Counted from the stretch's first letter, positions 21,790 through 33,810 are shown. The stretch: DNA of 64,000 nt from Symbiodinium microadriaticum (GCA_001939145.1 LSRX01000371.1:523375-587374); one strand, 5' to 3'. Numbers and translations: made by a program. Notes: generated from the letters alone by a model not told the origin.

Positions 21790-23461
21790 TAGGTGTCTTC
21801 TGGGTCCTGGGGCCACGGCTTACTCCGACGAGAGCAAGTCCCACCCTTCTGCGACGCTTTGAGCCGGAGTGGCGCAGAAGCGAGCATGAGCAGTGGGTGA
21901 CCGGAGCTGTCAGGGCTCGCATGCTGCCCTACTCCCGACCTGGCCGCTCTTTTTCCGCAGCCACACCATCTCCATCGGAGCTTTGCCTCTGGTTGGTCAG
22001 GGCTTGGCGAGACCCCACCTGGCACCATCTTCTTTCTTCACGGCTTCAGCAAAAGGGTGAGAAACCTGCGCACCTTGCTAAACGCAGCAAGGAGACGGCG
22101 CAAGGCAGCAGCTTCCGGACCTCCAACGAGACCCCGGACAAAACGAAGGGTGTCTCCCTGGGCTGCACCTGTCACCGCCCCAAGCGCTGCCATAGTGGCA
22201 GCCTCTGGAGACGCCTTGGCCTGAAGACGCAACGCTCGTCACTTCAGGGCGCTCGGCAGCCCTCGGCCTGGAAGAGCAGTTCCAAAACCTTGGGCGCTCG
22301 GTTTGCACTCGACCCGCAAGAGGGCGGAGAGGGGTTGGCCACCCAAAAAGGCGTGTATGCTCTGCTGTCCAGCAGAGTCCCTCACGGATCGTGCAAAGGC
22401 GAGATCCTGAAGCTTCACGGCCACGCGAAGTGCTGACCTTGGGCAAAGCAGCACACCAGGCACAGACAGCGTAGCAGAGGGATCGATCCGAGAAGGACGC
22501 TGCAGAAGCACCTCGCCAGGACCTCGAGGCATCCAGCTGGGATTCAGGGCATCAAACGCGTCCTCAGCCCCTGTTGTTGGAAAAGTCTTTGAGCCTCTTT
22601 GAGCCTCAGACGTTCCGGCATGTTCCGCATATGGAACCACAGGCGCCGAAACTCTGTTGGTGAGGCGACCTCCAATGCCTGGCTTCGTTTCCCCGACGAC
22701 AAAGGATCCCAGAATCGAAACTTCGCCGTGCTCGGGGCAACGCTGACAGGACGATAGCGTACGCCACTTCATCCGGCTCCACTCCAAGCTGTGACTGGCC
22801 TCGTCGAAATTTCCACTGATTGGAACGAAACCATGGCACCAATGAAGCTGTGGGGCTCATCATGAGCACTTCTTGTGCATGGCCTGCCTCAGAGTGACAT
22901 GCTGGGTCACAAGTCACATGGCCTGTACTTCAAAGCGCAGTCCAGGCTTCTGGCCAAGTCGGCAGAGCAATAAGCTGCAAGCCTGGCTGCCCAATGCCCG
23001 AATTATTCTGGACGCAGGCATGGTGCATGTTCAAGAATGGTCAAGACGAGTAACAAGACTTCAACGAAAGCTCCGAGGCATCACCCTCCCGCTCCACCGT
23101 TTCGGTAGCAAACGCATTGAGGCTCACCACTGAAGACCGTCTCTGACTCGCCTCCCAACCTAGACTTTGACAGGGCCTGTACCGGCTCTGAGCTCTGGGC
23201 AAGGCATGTAGCAGTTCAGCTGGCAGAGGTTGCGCTCCTTGCGCCTTGGCCTCCTGCACCTCCCGCCATGCCTGGGCAGTTAGTGACAATCAAGCGGAGG
23301 GATCGATGCTTTTCCAGGGCGCGTACGTGCGAAAGAAGCCTAGCTCGCTCGTCACCTTTCCGGAACGGAATGGCGCAATGCTTACCGAACAGCAGGTGAA
23401 GGCGGCTGTGGTCCTCGAGCTGTGGCCGCTGCTGCGCCGAAGGCTCGCACAAGGTCAGCAC
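21790..23461 (-). CDS. Candidate multi-exon gene with weak helical-repeat character
   Basis: The main frame (22787-22239) is open for 182 codons and protein-like throughout (e.g. GEVSILGSFVVGETKPG; LQDLAFARSVRDSAGQQ). It is followed by 22232-22038, an Ala/Leu-rich helical segment (RFVRGLVGGPEAAALRRL). Upstream exons are likely at 23461-23300 (LLFGKHCAIPFRKGDERARLL) and 23289-23041 (AWREVQEAKAQGAQPLPAELL). One overlapping frame at about 22830-22750 reads VEPDEVAYAIVLSALPRAR, which has the spacing of a pentatricopeptide helix pair, and 23289-23041 contains a similar LLHALPRAQ. A PPR-like protein is possible but not established. Confidence 0.35.
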
Positions 23462-24059
23462 GGATGCCTAAGCAACATCTGCGGGAAACCGAACCGAGTG
23501 GCCTGAGCAACTCGAGCATACTGGCCTGCATCAGGAACAATCCCGGCAGCCTGGATCACGACAGCAGATTGGCTGCACATCTGCTCTGAAGTCGACACAG
23601 CGCACACTTCAGGGCCAAACCATCATTCTTCTTCTGAGAAGCTTGGCCTTCAATGTGGAAGGCGCTAGGGAATGAGGACACAGCATAAATTCCCGACAGC
23701 TAGCTGCCTCATCTGCACGCCCTCCTTCTGCACAAGCACGTGCCAAAGCCACACATAGACGCTGCCCAAGACTGCCACGATGGCTTCTGAATTATGTGTT
23801 TCCTTTGCGGGCCCTTTTCACTCCCTCTGCTCCTTGCAACAACTGGCTGTTGAATTCGAAGGACAAGGGTTCTCTGTTGGGAATAGCCCTGCCACTGGTT
23901 CTTTGGTGCTTTATCGTGTCGCTCTCTCAAACATGCCGGTGCCAGCGCTTCACCTCTCCGTGCTGCCTGCGATCGATATTGGAGTCACATCATAAGAGAC
24001 CGTCCTCCGACAACCGACAACTTCTGAAATTCTGAAGGGAGCCTCCCCTGCGACGGCGA

Positions 24060-25050
24060 AGGCGCTTCTGGCGGTGCGTCGTCTGCTTGACAAGGCTACA
24101 GCCTCAATCGGGCTGGAAGTCGGTCGAACTGGCTCCGCCAGCCGTGAATTGAGGAAGCGTCCAACTCAGCCCTCGCCGCCTCAGTTGGCTCCGACTTCGA
24201 AGCCTCAGTCGCCATGGACATCGCACCGCGCATCACCATGCCCAAGCATTGAGGCTCTTGCCATCTCGTCAAAAAGGCTCTGGGCTTGCTCGGGATCCTC
24301 GGCTTCCGAGCTTTCGAACCCTGCAAGGCAACTCCAGTCCACCGGCCTTCCTGCAAACTGCGCCCCATCCCCTTTTCCCAGAACTTCGCGCTCTCACCTA
24401 CTTTGTCCCTGATTCGCCCAACTTTGGCTGGGCTGAACCGGTAATGGTGGATTAACGGCCCTCGGTCAGAAAGTTCCGAAGGCGCACCCCTCGGAGGTCT
24501 GCCAAGGGAGGAGAGAGAGTGCCACTCGGGCACGCCAGCATTAACGGCGGCACGGCTTGCACCGCAGACGAAATCCGAAAGCCATGCAGGAGACAGCCAC
24601 AACTACACAAGCCCTGCCTCTGCTTGTAAGCTTATCCAGACCGGACCTGGCTTGCAAACCTTAGGCCTCAACGGCAAAACCAAGGGTCATCGCTGTCTCC
24701 GAAAGCGGAAGCCGTGGGGACTTCGTTTGAGGTCCCATGGACTTTCAGGCCGGTTCTTGTGACCGGCACACAACACCTTTCGTTTTCTGGCGGTCAGCTA
24801 CTGCACTTGAGTTTACATGCCAGCCATGGCTGGCCATGAGACGTGAGTCTTGTTTGCGAGCTGGAGCTTGTACAAGTTTGGTGACGACAAGAAGCTGCCC
24901 GCCACACTATTCATACACCACTGGGTTTAGAATTCCAACACTTGGAAGTAAACCTCAGCTGCGCGCCGGCTCGAGGAGATGCACAGAAAGCAGCACACTC
25001 GACTCTTCTGAAAGTCAGACGGCCTCGTTTGTCACGACGATAGGATGAGG
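24060..25050. other. Mostly unassigned
   Basis: A minus frame at 24602-24096 is open for 168 codons but only its end (RGAMSMATEASKSEPTEAA) looks like protein. The plus frame 24074-24412 is a Pro/Ser-rich shadow. Nothing else is supported; 24600-25050 appears empty and may separate two genes. Confidence 0.25.
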
Positions 25051-25096
25051 ATGGCCGTAGTTGCCCATCCTAAGCTCTTTCCCTGCATGAGCCTGC

Positions 25097-25629
25097 TTAG
25101 CGGCCTGCAGAAGAAACATAAAGCCCGGTCAGGCCAAGCTTCTCATCCTTGTATGCCCCATAGTTGCCTCGGCTGGTGTTCTGCACAAAGCAATGAGATG
25201 GTCTTGCGGGATGTTGTGTCGCTGTAGCCAGAAAGCCCAGATCGTCGAGCTCCACAGCGATAGTGATGTTCTCACCACGACAATCCTGAAAGCAAGTGAT
25301 CGGCTGCAAGCAAGCTGTCGCTCATGGCAGGCCGCGGGCGCATCGAGAGTCTCCTCTTCAGTCCGAGCTGCTCCTCCAGAGTGATAGAACAGCCTGCTCA
25401 GCTGGAGGTTAAGGTTTCTCAGCGTGGAAGTCACATCCATGTCCTTGGCAACAATCAGGAGACAGCTTGCCACGAAGTCTGGCTCTCCGGAAGAAAAAAA
25501 CTCTAAAATTGCAGGGGCAGGCAAAGGTGGAGATGAAACACATGCCTGTCGGTACGATTGCAGGTGTTTTTTTGCATGCAATGAATTCCGAGGGGGACGC
25601 ACCTGACTTTCTAAATGGCATGCTAGCAT
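25097..25629 (-). CDS. Giant protein: last recognisable tandem-repeat exons
   Basis: One segment (about 25590-25320) carries VTSTLRNLNLQLSRLFYHSG, the 'L-N-x-x-L-x-x-L-x-Y' core of the cadherin-like tandem repeat. A second exon begins after CTTTCAG at about 25287 with GENITIAVELDDLGFLATA, the strand that closes such a repeat (v-x-v-x-D-x-G). The frames differ, so an intron separates them; its donor was not fixed. No repeat was recognised further left, so the C-terminus probably lies near here or in the unassigned 24-25 kb. Confidence 0.5.
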
Positions 25630-25639
25630 CTACAAAGAA

Positions 25640-26000
25640 GGTACACGTCAGATGTAAGGCCCCGTCCGTGTCATGGGCACCGTCTCCGCTGTGGAACGTG
25701 ATTCCCTCCGTGCCAGCAATTGAGCCATTCTGCACACCTGCATCACAGCGAAGAACCAGAGGACACAAAACGGGGCCTGCCCTGCCCCCTGCTCTGACTA
25801 CCTTCCACACACGAGCTAAGGCGCCAAGGACGTAGTCCTGTGGTCCGGCCATGAGAAAGGAGAGTGTTCCACAGGACGCACGCAGCTTCAGGCGAGCAGA
25901 GTGGACGCGTTGAACAAACCAGCCGCCGGAGAAGTTCTCCTCATCCGGGTCGGACCTTGCAAAACAGCACCCACAGCGAGCCACTAGTACGAAACAGATC
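25640..26000 (-). CDS. Giant protein: tandem-repeat exon
   Basis: Reads SDPDEENFSGGW, then ARLKLRASCGTLSF, and later ITFHSGDGAHDTDGALHLTC. This is the first half of the repeat: a DPD calcium-site-like start, then a strand with 'G-x-L-x-F', then a 'GDG' stretch before the next strand. The open frame runs from about 26068 to 25409 but its ends look intronic. It precedes the 25.1-25.6 kb exons and probably supplies the repeat whose core lies there. Confidence 0.5.
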
Positions 26001-26102
26001 GAAGCAAATAAATAAAGGTGGCGTCTCTGTGTGAGTGCGTTTACAATTGGCAAGGGGTCCATCTCCAAGATGTATAATCGGCTTGGGATATGTTCAAAAA
26101 CC

Positions 26103-26965
26103 TTAAAACGCCTGAATCAAAATGTTTATGCTGTTTGCTTTGGGTTGCGGGAACACACAAACTAAAAAACAAAAAACTGCTTGACACAGCCAAGGCCACA
26201 AGCGGATGACGCCATGTAGGTGGATGTCTTTGTGGGGCTTGACGAGACCACCGTTCGTTGCAGAAAGTAGTCTGGACTCATCCACTGCAATCTCTGGTGC
26301 CGAGTTCACGGGATGGACAATCAAGCCGATTTCGCACCGCGTCTCCTCTTCCGTCTCCAGAGCGATGACGCGTACTTCCAAATGCACAACTCCATGGTAC
26401 AGTTCCTCGCAGCATCAAGGATGTTGAAGGGACACGATTCACCCTCCCTCCAAGCACAAAGCATGACTCCACAGATAGATCTTCGGTGTGACAACTGCCT
26501 TTATATTTTTCGGTGCTGTACATATTGGTACCTGGGCTCTGGGAAGGGTGTGAAGACCAGTGCACGAAGTGCCGCGCGGAAACCGGCGAGAGTGGTGTTG
26601 AAGACAAAGGCCGGCACTCCTTCGCAGATGCCAAAAAAATCAAGGCAGCGACGATCACTGCGACTCCATGCATTCGGCCCTCGAACCTGGTGACGAGCGA
26701 TTGGAGTCGTCGGCTGCTTGCGCGTCGTACGTGTCGTTGCGCACTTCATCGAGTGCTTCGCGGAGGTCCGCAGCCAAATGAGGCACTGCTTCCAGGAGCA
26801 GATCAAGGCCACCATCCCCTCGCATCAGCCATTATAGTCTACTACAGTCTTATGACCTGCACGTCTGGACACTGGCTAGCAAACGGAATCTGCACCCATG
26901 GACCTGCAAAAATCTCGACTCCCACTCGGCTGGATTCATCATCAAAGCCAGGGATAGGCTCATGA
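26103..26965 (-). CDS. Giant protein: tandem-repeat exons with VNSAP linker
   Basis: Three pieces were read. About 26965-26890: FDDESSRVGVEIFAG (repeat start). About 26640-26510: AFVFNTTLAGFRAALRALVF followed by TPFPEP (repeat core). About 26387-26200: LEVRVIALETEEETR, then IGLIVHPVNSAPEIAVDESR, where the last strand and the VNSAP linker open the next repeat. Frames change between pieces, so short introns are implied. Together they make one complete repeat and the start of another, the best example of how one repeat unit is split over several exons. Confidence 0.55.
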
Positions 26966-26989
26966 TCACCTCGGGTTCTCCACGAAACA

Positions 26990-27184
26990 CGACACTTCTA
27001 CACGGGATATGCAGGACGCAATAGCCAGATAAGCTGAGAGGCGTATGGAGATGTTGGTGCCAATCGGAACTTCCATCTGGCCCTCAAACAAGTCCACGGC
27101 GGGTGGGCACACGATTGTGATTGGATCGCTCATTGTCTCGATCTCGACTTGGACGCTGGTGTTCACAGAAAACTCCTTGTGCAC
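26990..27184 (-). CDS. Giant protein: linker exon
   Basis: Begins after CACAAG with EFSVNTSVQVEIETMSDPIT and continues IVCPPAVDLFEGQMEVPIG. It is the closing strand of one repeat, the linker (MSDPIT in place of VNDAP) and the opening strand of the next. It follows directly from the large exon at 27276-29388. The donor there must be phase 0, and the two candidates (after GACGGC or after GACGGCGCC) are both followed by GC. Confidence 0.55.
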
Positions 27185-27275
27185 AGCATTCTACATAGCT
27201 GCACCTGCCTGGTCCTGTTTGTGCAATCTGGAGCCCAAGATAGAGGCATGTGGCACGTTCAAGACCAGTTAAGCC

Positions 27276-29388
27276 TAGCGGCGCCGTCTGTAACCAGCAT
27301 GTCCATCAAATCAGGACCATTATAGTTCGGGTCCGGGAGATACTGAAGCTGAGAAAGGAAAGCGTTTAATTCATGCAGCTTGGCTGTAAACTCAACGCGT
27401 TTTCCGTCCAGAGATGACTTTGGAATCGCGGCTGACGAGATCGTACGCACCCTTCCGTGGGATGTGGAAAGGAACACGGTCAAGTCCCGATCCACCAAGT
27501 TTTCCGCTGCTTTATGCTTGACCATAAACGACATGAAGTTCGCATGGTCTTCGAAAACATGCAAGAGACCGCTCCTCGGCTCTAACATCACGATGCGAGG
27601 TGGCTCGTTGACGAAGCTGCGATGGACTGACAGGAAGGTCCCTGCCGTCAGCTCACCAGCCTCCACACTCTTAACACCTGCAGAGGCATACAATTGCATG
27701 TCCAAGCTTTGGTAGGCCTGCGGCGACTGCCAAAAGTAGTACGGTTCACCGGTATTGCCCTCTCCCATGTTTCGCGAAAATGCATGGTCATATGCAACAC
27801 AGTACTCGAAGAAGTTGTCGTACGGTGCCTGTGTCAAGCCCAAACATGCAGGTGGAGAGTCAGCAACAAACGACCAGCTGCCAGTAGACAAGACGTGGGC
27901 GCGTCTTGATGCCTCCGCCAACGAACCACCAAAGCTGAAACTTAGCGCAGGAGAATCAAGCGCCTCAGCCCCAACTAAGTGAGGGAAGGGACGGAGCGTT
28001 TCTCTGGGCCGTGCGTCGCCCAATCCTTCCGGTCCACCTGCAACTGATCCTAACGGCTCAGCACACTGTGCAAGGTCTCCAGCTTCCAGGGCCCTTGGCC
28101 ACAGCCTCGCGCGCGACAGCACGAGTCCAGCGGATTTCCCCACAGAGACTTGCAGTGCGCTGCGCCGGGTTGGCCCAACAAACCGCTGCGGGGCTCTCCA
28201 TCGGTAAGCTGCATCCAGCTTCTTGTCCACGTAGATTGCCACCTCTCCCAGAGTGGTGTCTGCTTCCGACTCTGCCGGAGGGATGTCTACATCTCGGCTT
28301 CTGCGCCTGACAATGAGTGCCAGGTGGTACCAGGTGCCTTCTTCTAGAAGTGCCCTGCCAGTTCCCTGCAGCCGCCCTTCCTCCGACAGAAGTGTAAATT
28401 TAAGGCGACCATCGCTTCCGATTGAAAATGAGCACAGCGGCCTGTCGCTGGCATTCTCTGCACCCCAGGAAGGGTCATCGACACCAGCAGAAATATTGTC
28501 ACCCAAGTAATCGTTTCTGAAAAGTAAACCATCGAAGGCAGATTCCAGGTCGTATGGCTGGAATGTGGGAGGGGGAGGCGTCGTCCCAAACGTTGTGGGC
28601 CGAATGTCGTCGAAGCTGGACATCACTTTACCATACAACTCCCAGGTGAAGTCCTGTGCAAAAAGGCTGTGATGCCAGAGGGTGTCCTCAGGCACGATGG
28701 TCATTGTTCCCCCCTTCAGTGCGACGGATTGCGGGGAAATGTCTTCATGATACATGTCGCTGTAACGGTTGATGTTCCAACCTCTGTTGCCTAGATCGGA
28801 GACAGATATTGAAACCCCAGTAGTGCCATACCAGTTGACGTCCCGGAAGATAAAGAACAGGTCTTGCAATTCCACATTCAGCTCAGCGAGCGTCATGCGT
28901 TTCTGCACGTAGGTGCCTGAAGGGAACAGGGACACAGAAAAGGAGCTGCGAACAAACTCCAACTCCCTCTCGCCCTGGCCTTGGGTGCCAGCAAAGGCCA
29001 CAGCACCTCCGCCCGAGTCAGACTCAACAGAAATGACAACTTCAAACTCGTCTTGTGCCCTCGCATCGGGATCTATCACCGAAACGCCATACAGGTTCAC
29101 GTCGTCCTGCATCTGCGTGGCAGAGTAGTGGTCGACGTCCACGAAGATTAGAGGCGCGCGGTTCACACGCCGGATGACTACCGGGAAGTCGATGCTGTCA
29201 CTAGGATATGGTTTCCCGTGATGCAGGCCGGGCCGTGCGTGTATCAAACCAGGATCCAAAGGCAAAGGCTCATTGAATCGCTCACCAATGGCGAAAGCCT
29301 GGATGGAAACATTAAACTCGAAAACGTCGGGATCATCCGGAGCAGCAAAGAGGTGCACTGGCGGTCGGAAAATCAACGCCCGTAGTGC
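27276..29388 (-). CDS. Giant protein: 2.1-kb exon with tandem repeats and a LamG-like domain
   Basis: The exon starts after GATGACAG and stays open for about 704 codons, with no intron. It opens with the end of a repeat core (ALRALIFRPPVHLF), then linker VNRAPLIF (about residue 71), a full repeat (residues 75-200; core MTLAELNVELQDLFF), and a LamG-like concanavalin fold (about 240-440; signatures FTWELYGKV, GTWYHLALIV, VAIYVDKKLD, SRARLWPRAL, as in Laminin_G_3). Linker VNEPP lies at about 589, and a last repeat ends with LHELNAFLSQLQYL then PDPNYNGPD. LamG and cadherin-like repeats are extracellular binding modules. This is the strongest coding segment in the window; its size contrasts with the small exons elsewhere. 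Confidence 0.8.
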
Positions 29389-29499
29389 CTGTCATCTTCG
29401 CACTTGAGACAAACACAACTACCCAACACCCAAGACTCGCACAGCCAGGTAAGCCACCTGTTGCACATTGTGGTAGAGGCCACTAACTTGCACAGTTGA

Positions 29500-30183
29500 T
29501 GTGCCCTCGCGCCACACCTATCCAGACATCAGTTTGCCACACAAGAACTGCAACCACAATGCACGACCAATTGCGACGCCTGGACGGGTGCTCGATCTTC
29601 CAGAGAAATGCCGACGCCAGGGTCACTGGCTTCAATTACCATCCAGAAACTGAGGCCCGTGTCCTCCGCTCAAACGGTGCTTTTCACTCTCATCTTCAAG
29701 AACAAGTGCAAATAGGACGGTCATACCCGTGTCCCACAAACCTGCATGCTTTCATTGTCCTGTCTGAAGTACTGAGAGCTATCTTGCCAAGGCTCGTGCG
29801 TGTCGAGACTTGCGTTCAGGGCGAAACACTCTCGAACTTCCAAGCACGTCCTGGTCACAATGAACACTTGCGCAACGGGATTGATGGAGGCCGGTCAGAT
29901 TCAGCCTGTGTGCTGGGCTGCGCGAAGATTCAGGCTCCGGATGACAGGTTCGCATGGGGCGGACACCCCTCAGCTCTAATCCACGGGGTCGACCCTGCGT
30001 CCTGCCGTAGCCGAGGAATGGCAGTGCCTCCGGACAGAGGATGGAGAGCTTTGGCTTGTCGATCATGGGTTCAACGACGATGTAGAGGGAGCGTTGGACG
30101 GTGAGGCGGTGCTGCTCGCCATGTGCGCTGCCTGGTTCTTCCGAGAGCAGCGATTTCATGGCTGACAGTCTTCCACGCAGCAA
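29500..30183 (-). CDS. Giant protein: tandem-repeat exons with VVEPMIDKP linker
   Basis: About 30160-29990 reads AMKSLLSEEPGSAHGEQHR, then SLYIVVEPMIDKPKLSIL, the repeat-closing strand and linker. About 29725-29640 reads GMTVLFALVLEDESEKHRL and about 29620-29560 reads DPGVGISLEDRAPVQ, parts of the next repeat. A 202-codon plus-strand frame over the same bases is a shadow. Splice points were not fixed. Confidence 0.5.
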
Positions 30184-30379
30184 GTAGTGCCTATGAGGTC
30201 CAAGGCACCCTTGTCGTCCACAGTGATGTTGATCATTGCGGAGCCATGCCTCGGGTTCACTCTCACAACTCGGGTTTGGGCTTTGGCGATCAAAAAAGGA
30301 GAGGGAGAGGGAGGCACTTCAACCAAGCTGCCAATCTGGTGCAGGCTTGAACTGCAGCCTGCCGGGCCCGGTCTGCATG

Positions 30380-31343
30380 CCTTGAATCAGGCGGCTACGA
30401 CTGAACCAACACGCCCTGTACTATCTGATCTAGCTTTCTGGATTGAGGCTGCTGTTGAAGTTCTCCACGGTCGTGTTGAAGTGGATGAGGGAAGTCCCCA
30501 TATCCAAACCTCAAGAAATCTTGGGACCTGTGACTTTGCAGCAGTCTCTTTGTCAAGTGCGTGCTGCAGTCGTGTAGCATCCCGCTTCATCGAGCATGTT
30601 CTCCCAGGGTTCCTCGATCTCAACTCCAACCAGGCCGCCTTGGCACACGCCAAGCCGGTTACCCTCAACACCCTTCGTCAGTACTTCTTTGGCACAAGTT
30701 CAAATCCGACACAGACAGGCTCTAGTCGGCTGTTCTGCAGGCAGAGCACACATCATCAGCCTGTTCCACTCGTGGCCCAATACCAGCTCAAACCTGAAGC
30801 TCATCAGATTTTGACCTCAATCAGAAGATACAAGGTAAGCAATTCAATGACCTGTGGGTGACATCATGAAACCGCCAAGCCGAAGCACCAGCATCGGAAT
30901 CACTGACGAACATCGGGCCAAGAGAGACATAATCGTCCATGTCTTCCTCGAATGTGTAGGAGTCCAGATCAAGTTCCAAAGCGGGTGCGTCATTCACGCC
31001 GGTGACCTTCACGGACATCAACCGTACATCTGCACTCTGCATCGGGCTCGGCAGAATTGATGCCGCGTCCCCGCCTCAATGTCGACTGAAATTGTTATTG
31101 GCATTCCGCGCGAGCTCTCCACTCCGAGAATTTCGTCCTTCACCTGCAAGATTTGGACCACAACTGCCACAGGTTCACTGCTGCTGTTGCACTGTCTTTG
31201 GCTTGCAGAAAGAAGGGCTCTGGACGCGTCAAGCCGCTTCGGTGCTGCACGTGGCTCTGGCCTCTGCCCGGTAAATCACGAACTGCAGCTGAATGTGCCC
31301 CACAAAGTCCGGCGGAGGCTTGTACACGAGGTGCTGCCTTCAA
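30380..31343 (-). CDS. Giant protein: tandem-repeat exons with VNDAP linker
   Basis: About 31315-31245, after TTGAAG, reads QHLVYKPPPDFVGHIQLQF, a textbook repeat core. About 31175-31060 reads EPVAVVVQILQVKDEILGVE. About 31042-30870 reads MSVKVTGVNDAPALELDLD, then FEEDMDDYVSLGPMFVSDSD, the canonical linker and opening of the next repeat. About 30505-30425 reads MGTSLIHFNTTVENFNSSLN, its core. The VTGVNDAP stretch is nearly identical in form to bacterial tandem-95/VCBS proteins and anchors the family assignment for the whole gene. Confidence 0.65.
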
Positions 31344-32179
31344 CTACTTACTGCGCCTTCCTGAAGCTTCGCTGACTGTTTGCAAGCAAGAGAGATGCTC
31401 CAAGGCAAGCCGCAAAGTGTCGCTCAGATCGCCGATGAGTCCGTCCAAATGACACTCACGCCCAGGCATGAAACTCGGAACCTCGGTGACTTGTCGGCCC
31501 ATCGGGGCCGAGGGTATGCGAAAAAAAGCAACATCGAGCCTAGGGCTGCCGCTGCCTCGGGCCAGCGGACCACCTTGCAGTCACCTCCACGCCAGATCTT
31601 GGTCGGACCCTTTATGTGATTCCGTGCATTCGATTCTCAACATCAAAGGCCTGCTACATCCGGAGGGTGTTTCACATCAACGACGAGGAACAAATCCAGG
31701 TCTTTGGTACTTACCTGAAGAAGCTGACTTCCACGCATGACAAGGGCTGTAGGCGTTTTCCACTGGTGCGATCGCACCAACCGGCCGTTTCAGCAAGAAA
31801 ACAGACAGGCCCCAACCGATTCCAGGTCCTTTCAAGACACGGCCAGGTGTCCGATGGAGATTTCAGAGTCCTCTTCCAAGGTCAATGCTCCACCAAGCCA
31901 CTCCACCTCGTAGCCTGTGGCACTCACACATTTCTCGCATTACCATGCTCTGCACTCCCAGTTGACCTCTGTTCGGCCTTGGCAACTTGGCAAGACCAGC
32001 ATAGAGATCAGAGTCAAGGCTTGATGCTCTCCACTGTCCTGGCCGTCGCACAGGGCGACTATACACAACTATGAACATGCAGAGGCGGACATGCCATGTC
32101 TGGCTTTGACTGAGCGACTACACTTATGTTGAACTGCTCCAAGTTCGAGCAGTCGTTGTCATCCCATGCATAGCCTTAA

Positions 32180-33286
32180 CAGGAAGCATGGCACGAAAAG
32201 ATGAATAGCCAAAGGATCGGCGACCGCGAACTTGGATCAAAGGCAGCATGCTTCGTGTTGTGACGAAGTTGCAATCTCAGGCAGGCAGCGTACATCTGCC
32301 AAAAACCGATTGCGGATGTCTGAGCTGTCCCCAACAAACCGGAGTCGGGATTCACCGTTGTTGGTGCCATCCGCAAACCAGAGGCCCTCGGTGTCTCCGA
32401 GGAACAGAATACCTGCCAGCATTTGCACAGGTATGAGCCGTCAGTGCGAGCTTCGGCGCTTGAATTGGACGGCCCGATCGGCACTGACCTACGTCTGCCA
32501 ATGGTGCCTCTCGAAACCCGCAGCTCCACAACACATGTGGTAGAGCTGGCACCGGGTGGCTCAAAGACGATATCTTGGCAGGGGCGAGTGCCGCAAGCAA
32601 AAATGGATCTGCATCGACGGACCATTCCCTCCAATTCAGCTGCACACGAATCCGGCTGAGCCACTTGTAAACTGGTAAGGCTTGCTGCCCTCAACGACAA
32701 ACAGCGCCCCATGAAAGGGCTGACCTGAACATGAAATCTAGAAATGCACGAGTCATATGACATCGTCGGCAAAGAACGCTGGGGCAGTAGACCGTGACGC
32801 CAGCACTGACTGGCTTAAAGGTTTGTGCGAGTTCATTGAAGCTAGACAGAAGTCTTGCATCCAGCTTGCCGGAGGCCAAGCCCACGGTTGGTGGCGTGTC
32901 TGCCGGCTGGATCTTGATCGACAGGGCCAAGGATGTCGAAGCAGGCAGCAAGCTCGGAGGAGTCGCAATCGTACCTCGTGCTCTGATCCAGCCGATTCGC
33001 TTTAGTCGCTCACTACTGTACCCGGCACCCAGACTGCTCAGATTTGCTTTAAGAACGTCAGGTCAGGTCACGCGCTATTACCCGGTTGACCGTCACGTGG
33101 AAGATGGAGTCCTGCAATGCTGCGGTGGTGCCCGGGCTCACGGTTTGATGGGACGAGCAGGAGGCCTCCTCCCGCAAGGAAGGAGGGAAAAACACCAACC
33201 TCAGACTGGCCCAAACTGAGCTCGCGGCTGAGTCCTTGCGCGTACGACGTGAGTGTTGCAGGGAAGGGGCCGGTCCAAAGCGGCAT
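32180..33286 (-). CDS. Giant protein: tandem-repeat exons
   Basis: About 33286-33080 is a Gly/Leu-rich piece (AGGGLLLVPSNREPGHH). About 32951-32800 reads SLALSIKIQPADTPPTVGL (linker) and then SFNELAQTFKPVS. About 32700-32440 has Cys-rich protein with CVVELRVSRGTIG, the early repeat strand. About 32428-32290 reads ILFLGDTEGLWFADG, then ESRLRFVGDSSDIRNRFLAD, the repeat core. Frames alternate, so small introns separate them. Four cysteines near 32600 may form local disulphides. 31343-32180 contains one weak candidate (about 32070-31900) and is otherwise unassigned. Confidence 0.5.
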
Positions 33287-33453
33287 TGAGACCGGCAGCG
33301 TGGCCCATCATTCCGGGAAAGACTTCCTCGTAGAAGGCCGCAGAGAAGCAGACTGTAGCCACTTAACCGACTCAGCCGACATGTCGTGGCAGCTCTTGTC
33401 TACAAGCTCTTCTCTGCCTCCTGATTTCCGAGTATCGGTAGACTGAGGAGATA

Positions 33454-33810
33454 TCAAAACAGACTTGTCACCCCTGAGGCGTGCTCCTGCCAGCCGTCTG
33501 GATGTCCGGGAATGGATAGTTGGCCAGCCGTGACGTTGAGCTCCAATCTCCTCAGCACCACTTCTCCGCTTGACTCTTCCTCACGCGCCTGCATACGCTT
33601 GCGTATCCCTACGAGTGCATCGTCAAGAGGGCAAGTGCAGGCCAAGGTCAAATAGCAAGAGCCGTCTACGGCCATCTCACAGTCTGGGTCATAGAGGGAA
33701 ATCCCTCCCAAAGAGCAAGATGGTGAACCGGCAAGGCAATGGAAGCCGTTGGTTTGGACTTCTTCTGGCACGATCACAGATGCCGGATCATCGTAGACAG
33801 CCACCTGCAT
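33454..33810 (-). CDS. Giant protein: tandem-repeat exon with DDP linker
   Basis: An open minus segment of about 119 codons reads VAVYDDPASVIVPEEVQ (linker and opening strand), a Cys-containing loop, GGISLYDPDCEMAVDG (the 'G-I-S-x-x-D-P-D' repeat start), and near its end RRLELNVTAGQLSI (the 'L-x-V-x-x-G-x-L' strand). It is a clear member of the repeat series. The NVT could be an N-glycosylation site if secreted. Confidence 0.6.
   Translation of the reverse strand: MQVAVYDDPASVIVPEEVQTNGFHCLAGSPSCSLGGISLYDPDCEMAVDGSCYLTLACTCPLDDALVGIRKRMQAREEESSGEVVLRRLELNVTAGQLSIPGHPDGWQEHASGVTSLF

Noticed and set aside
29496..30104. 202-codon plus-strand open frame
   Set aside because: It overlaps minus-strand segments with clear repeat linkers (VVEPMIDKP) and has no recognisable motif itself.
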